A DNA stretch of 64,000 nucleotides from Dyadobacter sp. Leaf189. GTDB lineage: Bacteria; Bacteroidota; Bacteroidia; Cytophagales; Spirosomataceae. Of this stretch, positions 1 through 8,312 are shown piece by piece (the first letter of the stretch is position 1; every line of letters starts with the position of its first letter). The DNA is taken from assembly GCF_001424405.1 (NCBI RefSeq), contig NZ_LMPS01000007.1, forward strand, positions 62,268 to 126,267. The letters run 5' to 3'. A program made the translations under genes and the position numbers. Under the pieces are notes generated by a model. It did no database searches. It was not told the origin of the DNA and saw only the letters and a program-made list of their open reading frames with translations.

Positions 1-527
1 CTTCACTGAAAGACCGGGTTATCACTGTCAATGGAGTAGCCAAAGGTTATGCGATGACAGGTTGGAGAATCGGCTTTATTGCAGCTGCGAAATGGATTGC
101 GGACGGAGTGGAGAAGTTGCAGGGACAGGTTACCTCGGGTACCAACTCAATTGCACAGAAAGCAGCGACCGCAGCATTCAACGGTCCGATGGAGCCTTCT
201 ATTGAAATGGCAAAAGCTTACCATCGCCGCAGAGACCTGGTAGTAGGTTTGTTGAAAGAAATTCCTGGTTTCAAGGTAAATGTACCTCAGGGCGCATTCT
301 ACGCATTCCCTGATGTGAGCTATTACTTCGGCAAATCTGATGGTGAAACTACAATTAACAATTCAGACGATTTCTGTAACTGGTTGTTGAACAACTCTTA
401 TGTTTCAACTGTGGCAGGCTCAGGATTTGGTGCACCCAACTGCATCCGTATTTCCACAGCCGCTGCTGATGAAGCTCTAACCGAGGCAGTTCAGCGCATT
501 AAAGACGCAGTTGCTACTTTAAGGTAG
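1..527 (+). CDS. Pyridoxal-phosphate aminotransferase, class I/II (3' part)
   Basis: The open frame enters from the left edge, so the N-terminal part lies outside the window. The visible frame contains AKGYAMTGWRIGF, the motif around the PLP-binding lysine of aspartate/aromatic aminotransferases (fold type I); the lysine is encoded near base 42. The rest is the small C-terminal domain with the expected GSGFG and conserved Arg-Ile-Ser (CIRIST), the arginine that holds the substrate alpha-carboxylate. It probably transfers amino groups between aspartate or another amino acid and 2-oxoglutarate in the cytoplasm; exact substrate cannot be told. A strong hairpin terminator follows 16 bases after the stop. 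Family assignment is secure, specificity is not. Confidence 0.9.
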   Translation, partial: SLKDRVITVNGVAKGYAMTGWRIGFIAAAKWIADGVEKLQGQVTSGTNSIAQKAATAAFNGPMEPSIEMAKAYHRRRDLVVGLLKEIPGFKVNVPQGAFYAFPDVSYYFGKSDGETTINNSDDFCNWLLNNSYVSTVAGSGFGAPNCIRISTAAADEALTEAVQRIKDAVATLR

Positions 528-543
528 AGATCAAAGAAATGAA

Positions 544-576
544 AAAAGCCTCATAGGTGTTACCTGTGAGGCTTTT
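544..576 (+). terminator. Rho-independent terminator after aminotransferase
   Basis: A 15-bp stem (one G-T pair) with a 3-base loop; left arm begins AAAAGCCTCA and right arm ends TGAGGCTTTT. The A-run and T-run flanks make it able to work in both directions. Confidence 0.85.
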
Positions 577-640
577 GCATTTAAGACAAACCAAAAACAA
601 ACAAGCTCGAATAGCTAACCAGTCAATAGCAAAGCCAACA

Positions 641-696
641 GCTAACAACTAATAGCCAATAGCTAAAAGCTAACAGCTAATAACTAGTAGCTAAAC
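641..696. repeat. Tandem heptanucleotide array, consensus GCTAAYA, 8 units
   Basis: Eight consecutive 7-base units: GCTAACA, ACTAATA, GCCAATA, GCTAAAA, GCTAACA, GCTAATA, ACTAGTA, GCTAAAC. Degenerate partial units (ATAGCTAAC, CAATAGC, GCCAACA) extend to the left to about base 605. The array ends 17 bases before the ATG of the next gene. Units vary but the 7-base phase is kept throughout. No coding frame uses it. Confidence 0.8.
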
Positions 697-713
697 CGCC
701 AATCCAAGTCCCA

Positions 714-1781
714 ATGAGCAAACACTATTTTTTAAAAGTCAAAGAAGTTGAAAAGGAAACAGAAGAGGCTTCAACAATCCACTTCTGGCACCCGCTGAAT
801 GAGGTTATTGCTTATCGACCGGGACAGTTCCTGACTTTTTTATTGCCAGCTGAGGATGGTACAAAGGTGCGTAGATCGTATTCAATGTCGAGCTCACCTT
901 ATACGGATGTTTCGCTGGCAGTCACAATAAAACGTATCCCAGGCGGGTATGCATCCAATTTACTGCTTGATACCATCAAAGAAGGTGACATACTGGAAGC
1001 AGTGGAACCCATGGGTTCATTTTTTCCAAAACAGGAAGATGATCAGGTCAGACAGGTTGTTTTTATCGGGGCGGGAAGTGGCATTACACCTCTGTTCTCT
1101 ATTCTGAAATCTATCCTGATTGTTGAGCAGGAAAGCCAGGTTTTTCTGGTGTATGGCAGCAGAAATGAAGATTCCATTATTTTCAAAAACAAAATTGAGG
1201 GATTGAAGGAAAAGTATGGGGAGCGTTTTCAGGTCGTGCATACATTAAGTCAGCCGAGCGAAATGTGGGCCGGGGAGACTGGCCGTTTGAACAAAACCCA
1301 TATTTTGAAAATTGTCGGCCAATTGGGCGACCTTAAAGGTAAAGAAGCCGAATACTTCTTGTGCGGACCGGAGGATATGATTGACGAAGCCAGGCGTGCA
1401 TTGGCTATTCTGGGCGTGCTGGATCAAAAAGTAAGACGTGAAAGCTTTATAACTGCTGCATCAACGCAGCCGGGTGAGGTGATAGTAGCAGAAGATGATA
1501 CCCACAAAATGCGCGAAGTAACCCTTTTTTATGAAGGTACGGAGTATAAAGTACCTGTTCAGGCGCACGAAACAGTGTTGGAGGCGGCATTGAATATGGA
1601 TATTGACCTGCCTTACTCCTGCCAGGCAGGTATGTGTACTGCCTGTATGGGACGCTGCGTTTCAGGGAAGGTTCAGATGGACGAAGATGAAGGACTGACG
1701 CAGGGAGAAAGAGATGCTGGCTTTATCCTCACCTGCGTCACCCGTCCGATGACTGACGATGTTATTATCGAAGTCGAATAA
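714..1781 (+). CDS. PaaE-like NAD(P)H oxidoreductase with C-terminal 2Fe-2S domain
   Basis: The 355-residue protein has three modules: an FAD-binding barrel with RSYS at residues 54-57, an NAD(P)-binding fold with GAGSGITP at 119-126 and FLCGPEDMI near 215-223, and a plant-type ferredoxin domain with cysteines C303, C308, C311 and C341. This order (FAD, NAD, ferredoxin) is that of PaaE/PaaK, the reductase of phenylacetyl-CoA epoxygenase, and of related monooxygenase reductases. It passes electrons from NAD(P)H through FAD to the iron-sulfur cluster and then to a partner oxygenase. No paaABCD genes are nearby, so the partner is unknown and the name is only at family level. It converges with the M56 gene with 3 bases between stops. 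A heptamer array lies directly upstream. Confidence 0.88.
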   Translation: MSKHYFLKVKEVEKETEEASTIHFWHPLNEVIAYRPGQFLTFLLPAEDGTKVRRSYSMSSSPYTDVSLAVTIKRIPGGYASNLLLDTIKEGDILEAVEPMGSFFPKQEDDQVRQVVFIGAGSGITPLFSILKSILIVEQESQVFLVYGSRNEDSIIFKNKIEGLKEKYGERFQVVHTLSQPSEMWAGETGRLNKTHILKIVGQLGDLKGKEAEYFLCGPEDMIDEARRALAILGVLDQKVRRESFITAASTQPGEVIVAEDDTHKMREVTLFYEGTEYKVPVQAHETVLEAALNMDIDLPYSCQAGMCTACMGRCVSGKVQMDEDEGLTQGERDAGFILTCVTRPMTDDVIIEVE

Positions 1782-1784
1782 TAG

Positions 1785-3677
1785 TTACCGCTGATTTGAT
1801 GCCCTTTTTGCAGGCGGAACTGGCGGAGCTGGAGGAGCTGCGGGCGCCGGAACTCTTGTTGGTCTTGCAGCTTTGGCAGGTGCTGCAGGCGGCAGGGGTG
1901 GGAGAGATGCTCTCTTCCGCTGAGTCCGGGTACGCGCCGGTTGATGCGGTGCACTCTCCACGTACACATTTGGTGAAACATCAAAGTTGTGCATGCCCAA
2001 AGTTGACACGCCCATTTTAGCTGCGATACCATCTATTTTTTCATTCAGATCCGCAACTTCAGACTCAAATTTCCTGAGTGGCTCTTCTGCGGCGAAAGTT
2101 TCTTTGCGTGCTGCTGAAATCTGCGAGTTAAGGGTGGCGATCTGCTGTTCCTGTGCTTTGATCTGCTGTTCAAATTCAGACAACTGCTTATCGAGATCAG
2201 CCTCGCTCAATTTCGATTGATTTGTATCGTTATTTCTGTTCAGGAGCTCGGAGCGTTTGTCCATTAATTCAGACCGGGTGTCCATTGCACGCTCTTTCTT
2301 CCATTCGATCTTCTCCATTTCACGGTTTACCCGCTCCACTTCAAAGTTTTGTTTTTCCATTTCGAGGTTAATTTCCTCCATTCTGCGTTGGAGCGGCTCC
2401 ATTTCGCTTTGTAAAGCCTGCATCTTGCGGTTCATCTCAGCCATTCTGAACCGAGTAGAATCATCGTTTCCATGCGACAGCGCCGATTCATTCAATACGC
2501 TTTCAATGTGCTGAGCAATATCTTCCGGAATTTCTTCATCGGGTATCTCAATGATCTCGCCAGACACTTCTACCAGCATCGGCTTTTTAGCTTTTTTCTT
2601 AACCGTCTTTTTGACAGCTTTCTTTTCCTCTTGTTGCTTTTCTGATTTTTGTGCTACCGAATATACGGATACCGCGACAACCAAACTGATCGCGAACAGG
2701 ACCAGAGGTAAGGTGCCAAGCCCGCCTGACTTTTTAGGTGAAATACCCAGGACCCGTTGTACGCGGTTGAGCAGTAAAGGTTTTTTTGATGCAAATGCCA
2801 TTGCCATTCTTGGTGCAGACTGCCATTCAGCTACTTTCACCAAAGCATGCGCGAGCGACATTTTGTCTCCACAAACAGCCAGTGCAATATCATCACAGCA
2901 ATGTTCCCGCTCGGCGCGCACCCTGTCAGACAGCCACCAGATCGCAGGATGGAAAAAGAATACAACTTCCACAAAGGATTGCAGCATATTGACCAGATAA
3001 TCATTCCGCTTAATGTGCGCGAGCTCGTGAGCAAGTATGGCTTCTACTTGCGAAGTTGAGAAGCCGGTGAGAAATCCGATTGGGATAAGGATCACCGGAC
3101 TTAGTGCTCCAATGACCATTGGCGTGAGAATGCGCGCAGTTTCCTTAAATTCAACTGACTTCGAGATATTCATCTTGGCTAAAATCACACCTAATCTCGC
3201 CCTCCATTCACGATCAGATACAACGGCCGCACTCATGCGGAGCCGCTCCGTAAAAAGCCAGCCGCCTAAAAACCGCATCAGTAACAAACCGGCACCTATA
3301 AGCCAGCAGATTACCAGTTCGTGTAAATGTGCGCTTAACCAAAGCTGCATTCTTAACGAAAATGGCAATTCGTAAGCAGATGGTCCCGCAACGTTAAGCC
3401 CTGCAGAAGGTGCCGAAACGGCTGCTGAGGTTTTAACAGACGCAGACGCTGCGAACTGGCGGTAGTAATACGCAAACGTCGCAACGGATGTAGCTACCTG
3501 TAAAAGAAGAAAGCTGATCCCTGATAAGTACCGTACATTCGCAGACTTATTGCGGAATACAAAGAACGTAGCAAGTGCAATCAACAATAAAGCGGTTCCC
3601 TGCCAGACTGAGTGAACAAGTGTCCATCCGAAAGCTGGCACAATAGGGGAGGAGAAAAAGGTCGAAATCGCATTCAT
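1785..3677 (-). CDS. M56 family (BlaR1/MecR1-like) membrane metallopeptidase with coiled-coil C-terminus
   Basis: The 630-residue protein starts with membrane segments near 15-40, 50-72 and 115-140, followed by the zinc peptidase site HELAH (217-221) and EREHCCDD (257-264), which are hallmarks of family M56, then a further membrane helix near 321-343. In BlaR1 a penicillin-binding sensor would follow; here there is a Lys-rich linker (344-366), a long predicted coiled coil of Met/Glu/Arg heptads (about 405-555) and a Pro/Ala-rich tail (590-625). It presumably cleaves or controls the BlaI repressor encoded 2 bases upstream on the same strand. Without the sensor domain, beta-lactam sensing is unlikely; the signal probably comes through the periplasmic coiled coil. 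Family call firm, signal unknown. Confidence 0.9.
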   Translation of the reverse strand: MNAISTFFSSPIVPAFGWTLVHSVWQGTALLLIALATFFVFRNKSANVRYLSGISFLLLQVATSVATFAYYYRQFAASASVKTSAAVSAPSAGLNVAGPSAYELPFSLRMQLWLSAHLHELVICWLIGAGLLLMRFLGGWLFTERLRMSAAVVSDREWRARLGVILAKMNISKSVEFKETARILTPMVIGALSPVILIPIGFLTGFSTSQVEAILAHELAHIKRNDYLVNMLQSFVEVVFFFHPAIWWLSDRVRAEREHCCDDIALAVCGDKMSLAHALVKVAEWQSAPRMAMAFASKKPLLLNRVQRVLGISPKKSGGLGTLPLVLFAISLVVAVSVYSVAQKSEKQQEEKKAVKKTVKKKAKKPMLVEVSGEIIEIPDEEIPEDIAQHIESVLNESALSHGNDDSTRFRMAEMNRKMQALQSEMEPLQRRMEEINLEMEKQNFEVERVNREMEKIEWKKERAMDTRSELMDKRSELLNRNNDTNQSKLSEADLDKQLSEFEQQIKAQEQQIATLNSQISAARKETFAAEEPLRKFESEVADLNEKIDGIAAKMGVSTLGMHNFDVSPNVYVESAPHQPARTRTQRKRASLPPLPPAAPAKAARPTRVPAPAAPPAPPVPPAKRASNQR

Positions 3678-3679
3678 GG

Positions 3680-4054
3680 CTAACGATTGTTTTCAAGGTT
3701 ATTTAATAACTCACGAATTTCATCTAACTCTTCTTTCGACGTAGTGTGGTTTCCCAAAGCTTGCATTACCATTTGTGCCGCTGAACCCTGAAATACGGTT
3801 TCCACTAATTTTCCAACCAGATTCTGTTGGGTTTCTTCTTTGCCCAGCAATGCGACATAGATGTGAGAGCGGCCTTGTTCGGTGCGATACAGCAAACCCT
3901 TGTCGTGCATGATCTGCATGAGTTTAAGGGTTGTGGTATAGCCAACATCTTTGGTTGCGGAAAGGGCATCGTGTACAGCCCGGACTGTACTTGGGCCCGC
4001 TTGCCACAAGTAATTTAAAATTTCGAGCTCCGATTCGGTGGGTTTGATATACAT
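3680..4054 (-). CDS. BlaI/MecI/CopY family transcriptional repressor
   Basis: The 124-residue protein has the winged-helix core of Penicillinase_R proteins: PTESELEILNYLW at residues 5-17, then a recognition-helix region GYTTTLKLMQIMHDKGLL near 38-55, and a C-terminal dimerisation part. It is expected to bind dyad operators as a dimer and to be inactivated when its partner membrane peptidase is triggered. The peptidase gene follows with a 2-base gap, so they are one operon. Three dyads with the form TACGA-N6-TCGTA lie 12 to 84 bases upstream, which indicates autorepression. Confidence 0.93.
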   Translation of the reverse strand: MYIKPTESELEILNYLWQAGPSTVRAVHDALSATKDVGYTTTLKLMQIMHDKGLLYRTEQGRSHIYVALLGKEETQQNLVGKLVETVFQGSAAQMVMQALGNHTTSKEELDEIRELLNNLENNR

Positions 4055-4065
4055 AGCTAACTGAT

Positions 4066-4081
4066 TACGATAATCTTCGTA
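4066..4081. promoter_or_regulatory. BlaI operator-like dyad A
   Basis: TACGA-TAATCT-TCGTA, an exact 5-base dyad with a 6-base spacer, starting 12 bases upstream of the blaI-type start codon. It has the same half-sites and spacing as dyads B and C. Confidence 0.65.
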
Positions 4082-4088
4082 CCGAAGT

Positions 4089-4107
4089 TCTACGAAAAAA
4101 ATCGTAG
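4089..4107. promoter_or_regulatory. BlaI operator-like dyad B
   Basis: CTACGA-AAAAAA-TCGTAG is a dyad in itself, and the segment 4089-4107 is an exact inverted copy of 4121-4139. Its centre is 25 bases from dyad A. Confidence 0.75.
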
Positions 4108-4120
4108 ATGCAAGACCTAG

Positions 4121-4139
4121 CTACGATTTTTTTCGTAGA
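4121..4139. promoter_or_regulatory. BlaI operator-like dyad C
   Basis: CTACGA-TTTTTT-TCGTAG, the mirror copy of dyad B, 31 bases further upstream centre to centre. The B and C pair could also form a 19-bp hairpin, but the nested half-sites fit a repressor array better. Confidence 0.75.
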
Positions 4140-4183
4140 TAGGTAAGTATAGCTTCTAAACGATTGAATATCAGCGATAAATA

Positions 4184-4213
4184 AAAAAGGTCAGCGTTGA
4201 AGCTGACCTTTTT
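4184..4213 (-). terminator. Terminator after dnaN
   Basis: Stem AAAAAGGTCAGC / GCTGACCTTTTT, 12 bp, loop GTTGAA. It lies 21 bases past the dnaN stop. The T-run is present on both strands. Confidence 0.85.
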
Positions 4214-4233
4214 ACTATGGTATTTATCTAATT

Positions 4234-5358
4234 CTAAACGTAGGTATTAAGCATAACTGGCATTACAAGCATCAGGATATCTTCATTTTCTCCCTGATCT
4301 ACCGGGATAATCAGGCCAGCACGGTTAGGAGCTGACAGCTCAAAAGTGATCGTCTTGCTGGAAAGATTTCCTAAAACTTCAATCAGGAATTTAGCATTGA
4401 ATCCAATTTCCATATCATCCCCATTGTACTCGCACATCAAACGTTCATTTGCCTCATTTGAATAATCCAGATCCTCTGCGGATATCACAAGATCATTCAA
4501 AGACATTTTCAAACGCACCTGGTGTGTAGTCCGGTTGGAGTAAATCGAAATACGTCTTAACGAACTCAGAATCTCCATTCTGTTGATCGTTAATGTATTT
4601 TGGTTGTTGGTTGGAATTGCATTCTCATAATCCGGGAAGCGTTCGTCGATCAAACGGCAGATCATGCGAATATTGCCAAAGCTGAAAAATGCATTCGATG
4701 AAGTAAATTCTGCTTTTACAGGTACATCATCAGATGGCAGACAAGATTTCAGCAGGTTTAATGCTTTCCGCTGGATGATCATGGAGGTATCAATATCAGA
4801 CTTGATGTCCGTCCGACGGTAACGTACAAGGCGGTGACCATCAGTTGCCACGAAAGTTGCGCTTTCTGTTCCCATTTGTACAAAAACCCCTGTCATAGCT
4901 GGACGAAGGTCGTCTGTACTGGTTGCAAAAAGTGTATTTGCTATGGCCGATCCCAGGGCAGAAGATGAAAATTCAACAGCCTGGCCGCGGTTTACAGCAG
5001 GTGTTTTTGGGAAATCAATCGGATTCTCTCCGGATAATTTATAACGTCCGTTATCGGAAATGATCTCCGTCCCGAATGTTTCTCCATTCACCTGCAAAGT
5101 GATAGGCTGCTCAGGCAATCCGCGCAGCGTATCCAGCAACAATTTGGCAGGTATAGCGATTGCTCCTTTTTCGGCAGATTCAACCTCAATTTCAGTGATC
5201 ATCACCGTTTGGAGGTCAGAAGCTGTAACTGTCAGCGTATTGCCTTCCAGCGACAAAAGGAAATTTTCCAGAATGGGGACTATTGGGTTCGTTGAAACGA
5301 CACCGTTTATAGCTGAAAGCTGTTTTAAGAGAACTGATGACGAAACGACAAACTTCAT
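4234..5358 (-). CDS. dnaN: DNA polymerase III beta subunit (sliding clamp)
   Basis: At 374 residues it has the normal clamp length and begins MKFVVSSSVLLKQL as in Bacteroidota DnaN, with three clamp domains in series (conserved FPDYENAIP of the middle domain; C-terminal LVMPV strand that forms part of the peptide-binding pocket). Two subunits form the ring that tethers the replicative polymerase and other proteins to DNA. It lies downstream of gldG on the same strand, an arrangement also known in flavobacteria. A TAnnTTTG promoter element occurs 72-80 bases upstream in the gldG-dnaN gap, so dnaN can be transcribed on its own. Confidence 0.98.
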   Translation of the reverse strand: MKFVVSSSVLLKQLSAINGVVSTNPIVPILENFLLSLEGNTLTVTASDLQTVMITEIEVESAEKGAIAIPAKLLLDTLRGLPEQPITLQVNGETFGTEIISDNGRYKLSGENPIDFPKTPAVNRGQAVEFSSSALGSAIANTLFATSTDDLRPAMTGVFVQMGTESATFVATDGHRLVRYRRTDIKSDIDTSMIIQRKALNLLKSCLPSDDVPVKAEFTSSNAFFSFGNIRMICRLIDERFPDYENAIPTNNQNTLTINRMEILSSLRRISIYSNRTTHQVRLKMSLNDLVISAEDLDYSNEANERLMCEYNGDDMEIGFNAKFLIEVLGNLSSKTITFELSAPNRAGLIIPVDQGENEDILMLVMPVMLNTYV

Positions 5359-5430
5359 AATTCGTGACGTAAGTGTTTAAATGTTAATGATATATGATCG
5401 GCAGAGGCCAGGAAATCATTTTGTAGGGAA

Positions 5431-5438
5431 CAAAAATA
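5431..5438 (-). promoter_or_regulatory. Bacteroidota -7 element of dnaN
   Basis: Reads TATTTTTG on the minus strand, a full match to TAnnTTTG, 73 bases before the dnaN start. Predicted transcription start is near 5424. Confidence 0.5.
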
Positions 5439-5467
5439 TAAAAAATTGCCGACGAACTACCTTAATC

Positions 5468-7126
5468 TCAGGCGAATTTTCGGCTCCGGAGATAGTATCG
5501 CAGCGCGCCAAAAATTCCGATAACGACAATGGGCAGCAACAGGTTGATACCTTGCCAGAACTTCCTTTTTTCCTGGATTTGAATCTTGTCCAATGCCCTG
5601 ATAGAGATCTCTTTATTACGCGCACTGATCAGTCCGTTTGCATCTGTCAGGTAATCCAGCGCATTCATCACAAAGTCTTTATTGCCAAATGTTTGCTTGG
5701 TCACCCTGTCATAGCCGAGCGGGAGCGGAGCATTTCTTTTGTAATCGAAATCGTTTACAATCAGGTCGCCGTCTGAACAAATAATGACTTTACCGCCATT
5801 ACCTTCGGCCTTGAATTTAGCAGCCCGCGGATCACCCGGCAGAATGCGATTCTGGAAAAGCGAGTTAAATGATCCTTCCAGTAATACTGCCGCCAGCTTT
5901 TCACCCCCGCGGTATTCAGCGGCATCAGGATCTTTGCGGGCTTCGTTATAGCCCACCAATGCGGGAGTGTTCAGCACCTGCGTGTATGGCGAGGTCAATA
6001 ACAGCGGGATTTTCCGCACCGACGCAGCGCCGCCGACAGTGTCTATGCTGCTGAGAAACCGCGTGTAAATGGCATTAAGGTTGCGGGTAACCGTATGTGC
6101 GCCAAAATTGTTGATCAATGGATAAAAGCGCCAGGGCATTGGCCGGATTTCCGGTTCATCGCCGCGGTTACCTACATTCAGGAGGATTTCAGCGCATTTC
6201 AGATCTTTAACGAGATTGGTATTGATTCGGGCACCCCATTTGAAAAACAGATCGTTTAAATTCAGATCCAGAGGCTGGGCATAGTTTCCGTCCAGGCTCA
6301 CACTGTCTACTTTGGCACCATCTACGAAAAACATCACACTACCGCCTGAAACCACATATTGGTCAAGCTTGTATTTTTCATCGTCCGAAAACGCGCTGTC
6401 TGGTTTCATCACAATCAATGCATCCAATCCTTCGTAGGATTCGGGATTGTTCATGTCGAGAAACAGATCGTAATTCTGCTGGATTGTGGCGATCAGGTCG
6501 CTCAGCCGCGCGGGGGAGATTTTGGTGTGACTGACAACCAGTCCCACTTTTTTACGCTCGGGATTAGCCAGGAGGCGAATAGCAGATGCGAGTTCGAACT
6601 CTACGCCTTCGTAAGATTGGTTAAGCTGTTCCTCCGGAGAGCTCGTCTTGTTTCCTTTCAGCAGCTGCACCGGGACCGACAAGGTATCTGCCTGAACAAT
6701 GGCACCCGGAAAAATGATTTTCTCTGTCCGTTTCCCGTCCTCGTTGGCAAATACGTTGGTGGGTGTCAGTCCCCTGTCCACCAGGCTTATGAATTGCTTT
6801 TGCCGCTGTTCTTCACTCGTTGCCTCAGTTGGGTCGGAGTAGTTGACGCTCAAATGTCCGTTAGAGTAGGTTTTAAACTCCTCGAGCGTTTCCCTTGTGG
6901 CACTTTCAAGCCGCTCGAATCCGGCGGGAAAATCGCCTGAGAGGTACACATTTACAACAATATCCTTATCAAGACTGCCCAGCAGCGCTCTGGTAGCTTC
7001 GGAAATGCTGTACCGCTTGTCCTCGGTCAGATCCAGCCTGACGAAAAAGAGCGAACCAAGCCAGTTGATTCCAGCCAGGGCAGCGATCAGCAAAAGGATC
7101 CGGAGAATTGTACTTTTGGGGAGCAT
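5468..7126 (-). CDS. gldG: Gliding motility ABC transporter-associated protein GldG
   Basis: The 552-residue protein has an N-terminal membrane helix (about 8-30), the GldG opening LDLTEDKRYSIS (32-43), a periplasmic ABC_transp_aux domain and a C-terminal membrane helix (about 525-543) followed by a basic end. In Flavobacterium johnsoniae GldF and GldG are ABC transporter parts needed for gliding. Here dnaN follows 109 bases downstream, but no gldF permease precedes it: the next upstream gene is an unrelated dioxygenase. gldF may lie elsewhere, or this GldG may work with another permease. The start ATG is the first Met before the membrane helix. Confidence 0.9.
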   Translation of the reverse strand: MLPKSTILRILLLIAALAGINWLGSLFFVRLDLTEDKRYSISEATRALLGSLDKDIVVNVYLSGDFPAGFERLESATRETLEEFKTYSNGHLSVNYSDPTEATSEEQRQKQFISLVDRGLTPTNVFANEDGKRTEKIIFPGAIVQADTLSVPVQLLKGNKTSSPEEQLNQSYEGVEFELASAIRLLANPERKKVGLVVSHTKISPARLSDLIATIQQNYDLFLDMNNPESYEGLDALIVMKPDSAFSDDEKYKLDQYVVSGGSVMFFVDGAKVDSVSLDGNYAQPLDLNLNDLFFKWGARINTNLVKDLKCAEILLNVGNRGDEPEIRPMPWRFYPLINNFGAHTVTRNLNAIYTRFLSSIDTVGGAASVRKIPLLLTSPYTQVLNTPALVGYNEARKDPDAAEYRGGEKLAAVLLEGSFNSLFQNRILPGDPRAAKFKAEGNGGKVIICSDGDLIVNDFDYKRNAPLPLGYDRVTKQTFGNKDFVMNALDYLTDANGLISARNKEISIRALDKIQIQEKRKFWQGINLLLPIVVIGIFGALRYYLRSRKFA

Positions 7127-7152
7127 AAAAATGCTTCGGGGTTAAAAACGAA

Positions 7153-7177
7153 AATGGACGGTATACTAACGTCCATT
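7153..7177 (-). terminator. Terminator after the PhyH gene
   Basis: Stem AATGGACG / CGTCCATT with a 9-base loop; on the minus strand it is followed by T-rich sequence (CGTTTTT). It separates the dioxygenase gene from gldG. Confidence 0.6.
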
Positions 7178-7219
7178 CTTTGCAAAAATATAAAAAACCG
7201 GAAGCGGAATTGCGATTAA

Positions 7220-8227
7220 TTACTTCAGGATGTCCTCTGATTGGGGGAAGATCGGATTATTGTAAATATTCACGCCATTGTAGGTTTGTACGACTGGCGG
7301 ACTGGTAGTGAAGTTCCTGTGATAAGGAAGCGCCTCGGCTGTGGAGTAGTGGCAAACAAACGATTTCCTGGTTTGTTCCGGATTGGAGATCATAGAACCG
7401 CCATGGGCCAATGCAGCGTGCCAGATAAGCACATCACCTTTTTTAATCAGCAGGGTTTCTTTTGGATATTGAAGATCTGTACAGGTTTTATCAAGATAAT
7501 CAGCAAATTCGAGCGGCGTTTTGGTTGAATTCGGTTTGAATAAAATTCCGGATCCAAAATCAAATTTCGGCATTTTGTGAGATCCGATGTAATAGTATAA
7601 GGGGCCTGAGTCGATTTTGATATCTTCCAATGCGATCCACGCTGCCGCCAGGTGGCTTGGGATCTTGGCGGTGACCCATGGAAAATCCTGGTGTGTAGGC
7701 TGCTGACTTCCATACATAAATATCAGGCTTTGCATGACAACCACCTGCTGATTGAAAATGGCTTCCAGAAATGCAACAATGGAGGGATGTGTCATGAGAT
7801 TCTTCCCTGCCACCGATGAATTATGAAAATCGTTGATCTTTACATATTTCCCAAGCAAAGCTTCCTTCGGGAAATCCTTAATATTCCGCTCCTGATTAGG
7901 TTTGAACTCGTCGCGATCAATGCGAACAGATAAGTCGTACTTGTCCGGATTTTGTACCAGCTCCTGAAAATCACCCCAGAATTTGTCAATCAGCGATTCC
8001 GGGATTACGTTTTCCAATACAGCGTAGCCATTTTTCTCCCAGGCTGCAAGCTTTTCCGCCATATCGTAAGGCACATCAAAACGAGGCGGATTTTTCTTCA
8101 GGAACTCCGCGATGTTCGCGCCAGGCCTGTCGATCCAGGGTAGAGTAGCTTCGTCAAATTTCCTTAATGGGAAATACTGATCTTTCAGCGTTTCGGCCTT
8201 GCGTAAGACCCGGTCAAGAATGCTCAT
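7220..8227 (-). CDS. Phytanoyl-CoA dioxygenase (PhyH) family protein
   Basis: A 335-residue Fe(II)/2-oxoglutarate oxygenase. The iron ligands are visible as H179-Q-D181 and H275 (HGGS), and R287 is placed to bind the 2-oxoglutarate carboxylate. The family hydroxylates many small molecules; the substrate cannot be inferred from sequence. Members in Bacteroidota often have no link to phytanate. The next gene upstream on the same strand is the DUF1080 gene, whose stop is 85 bases before this start, so they may be co-transcribed. Confidence 0.88.
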   Translation of the reverse strand: MSILDRVLRKAETLKDQYFPLRKFDEATLPWIDRPGANIAEFLKKNPPRFDVPYDMAEKLAAWEKNGYAVLENVIPESLIDKFWGDFQELVQNPDKYDLSVRIDRDEFKPNQERNIKDFPKEALLGKYVKINDFHNSSVAGKNLMTHPSIVAFLEAIFNQQVVVMQSLIFMYGSQQPTHQDFPWVTAKIPSHLAAAWIALEDIKIDSGPLYYYIGSHKMPKFDFGSGILFKPNSTKTPLEFADYLDKTCTDLQYPKETLLIKKGDVLIWHAALAHGGSMISNPEQTRKSFVCHYSTAEALPYHRNFTTSPPVVQTYNGVNIYNNPIFPQSEDILK

Positions 8228-8312
8228 ATTGGAACAAGATTTAGAATACGGTGATTTTAAATATACTTAAAACCATGCTATTGCTGGGTCACTCTTGTTC
8301 AACGGAATCGCA

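Noticed and set aside
601..713. CRISPR array
   Set aside because: Units are 7 bases with no spacers, so this is a simple tandem array.
4089..4139. Terminator formed by the two mirror dyads upstream of the BlaI gene
   Set aside because: Each half is itself a dyad, a third dyad of the same form lies nearby, and the dnaN terminator is already found at 4184-4213; operators explain the pattern better.
6359..6940. 193-codon plus-strand ORF inside gldG
   Set aside because: Antisense shadow of gldG; no recognisable domain and no promoter.
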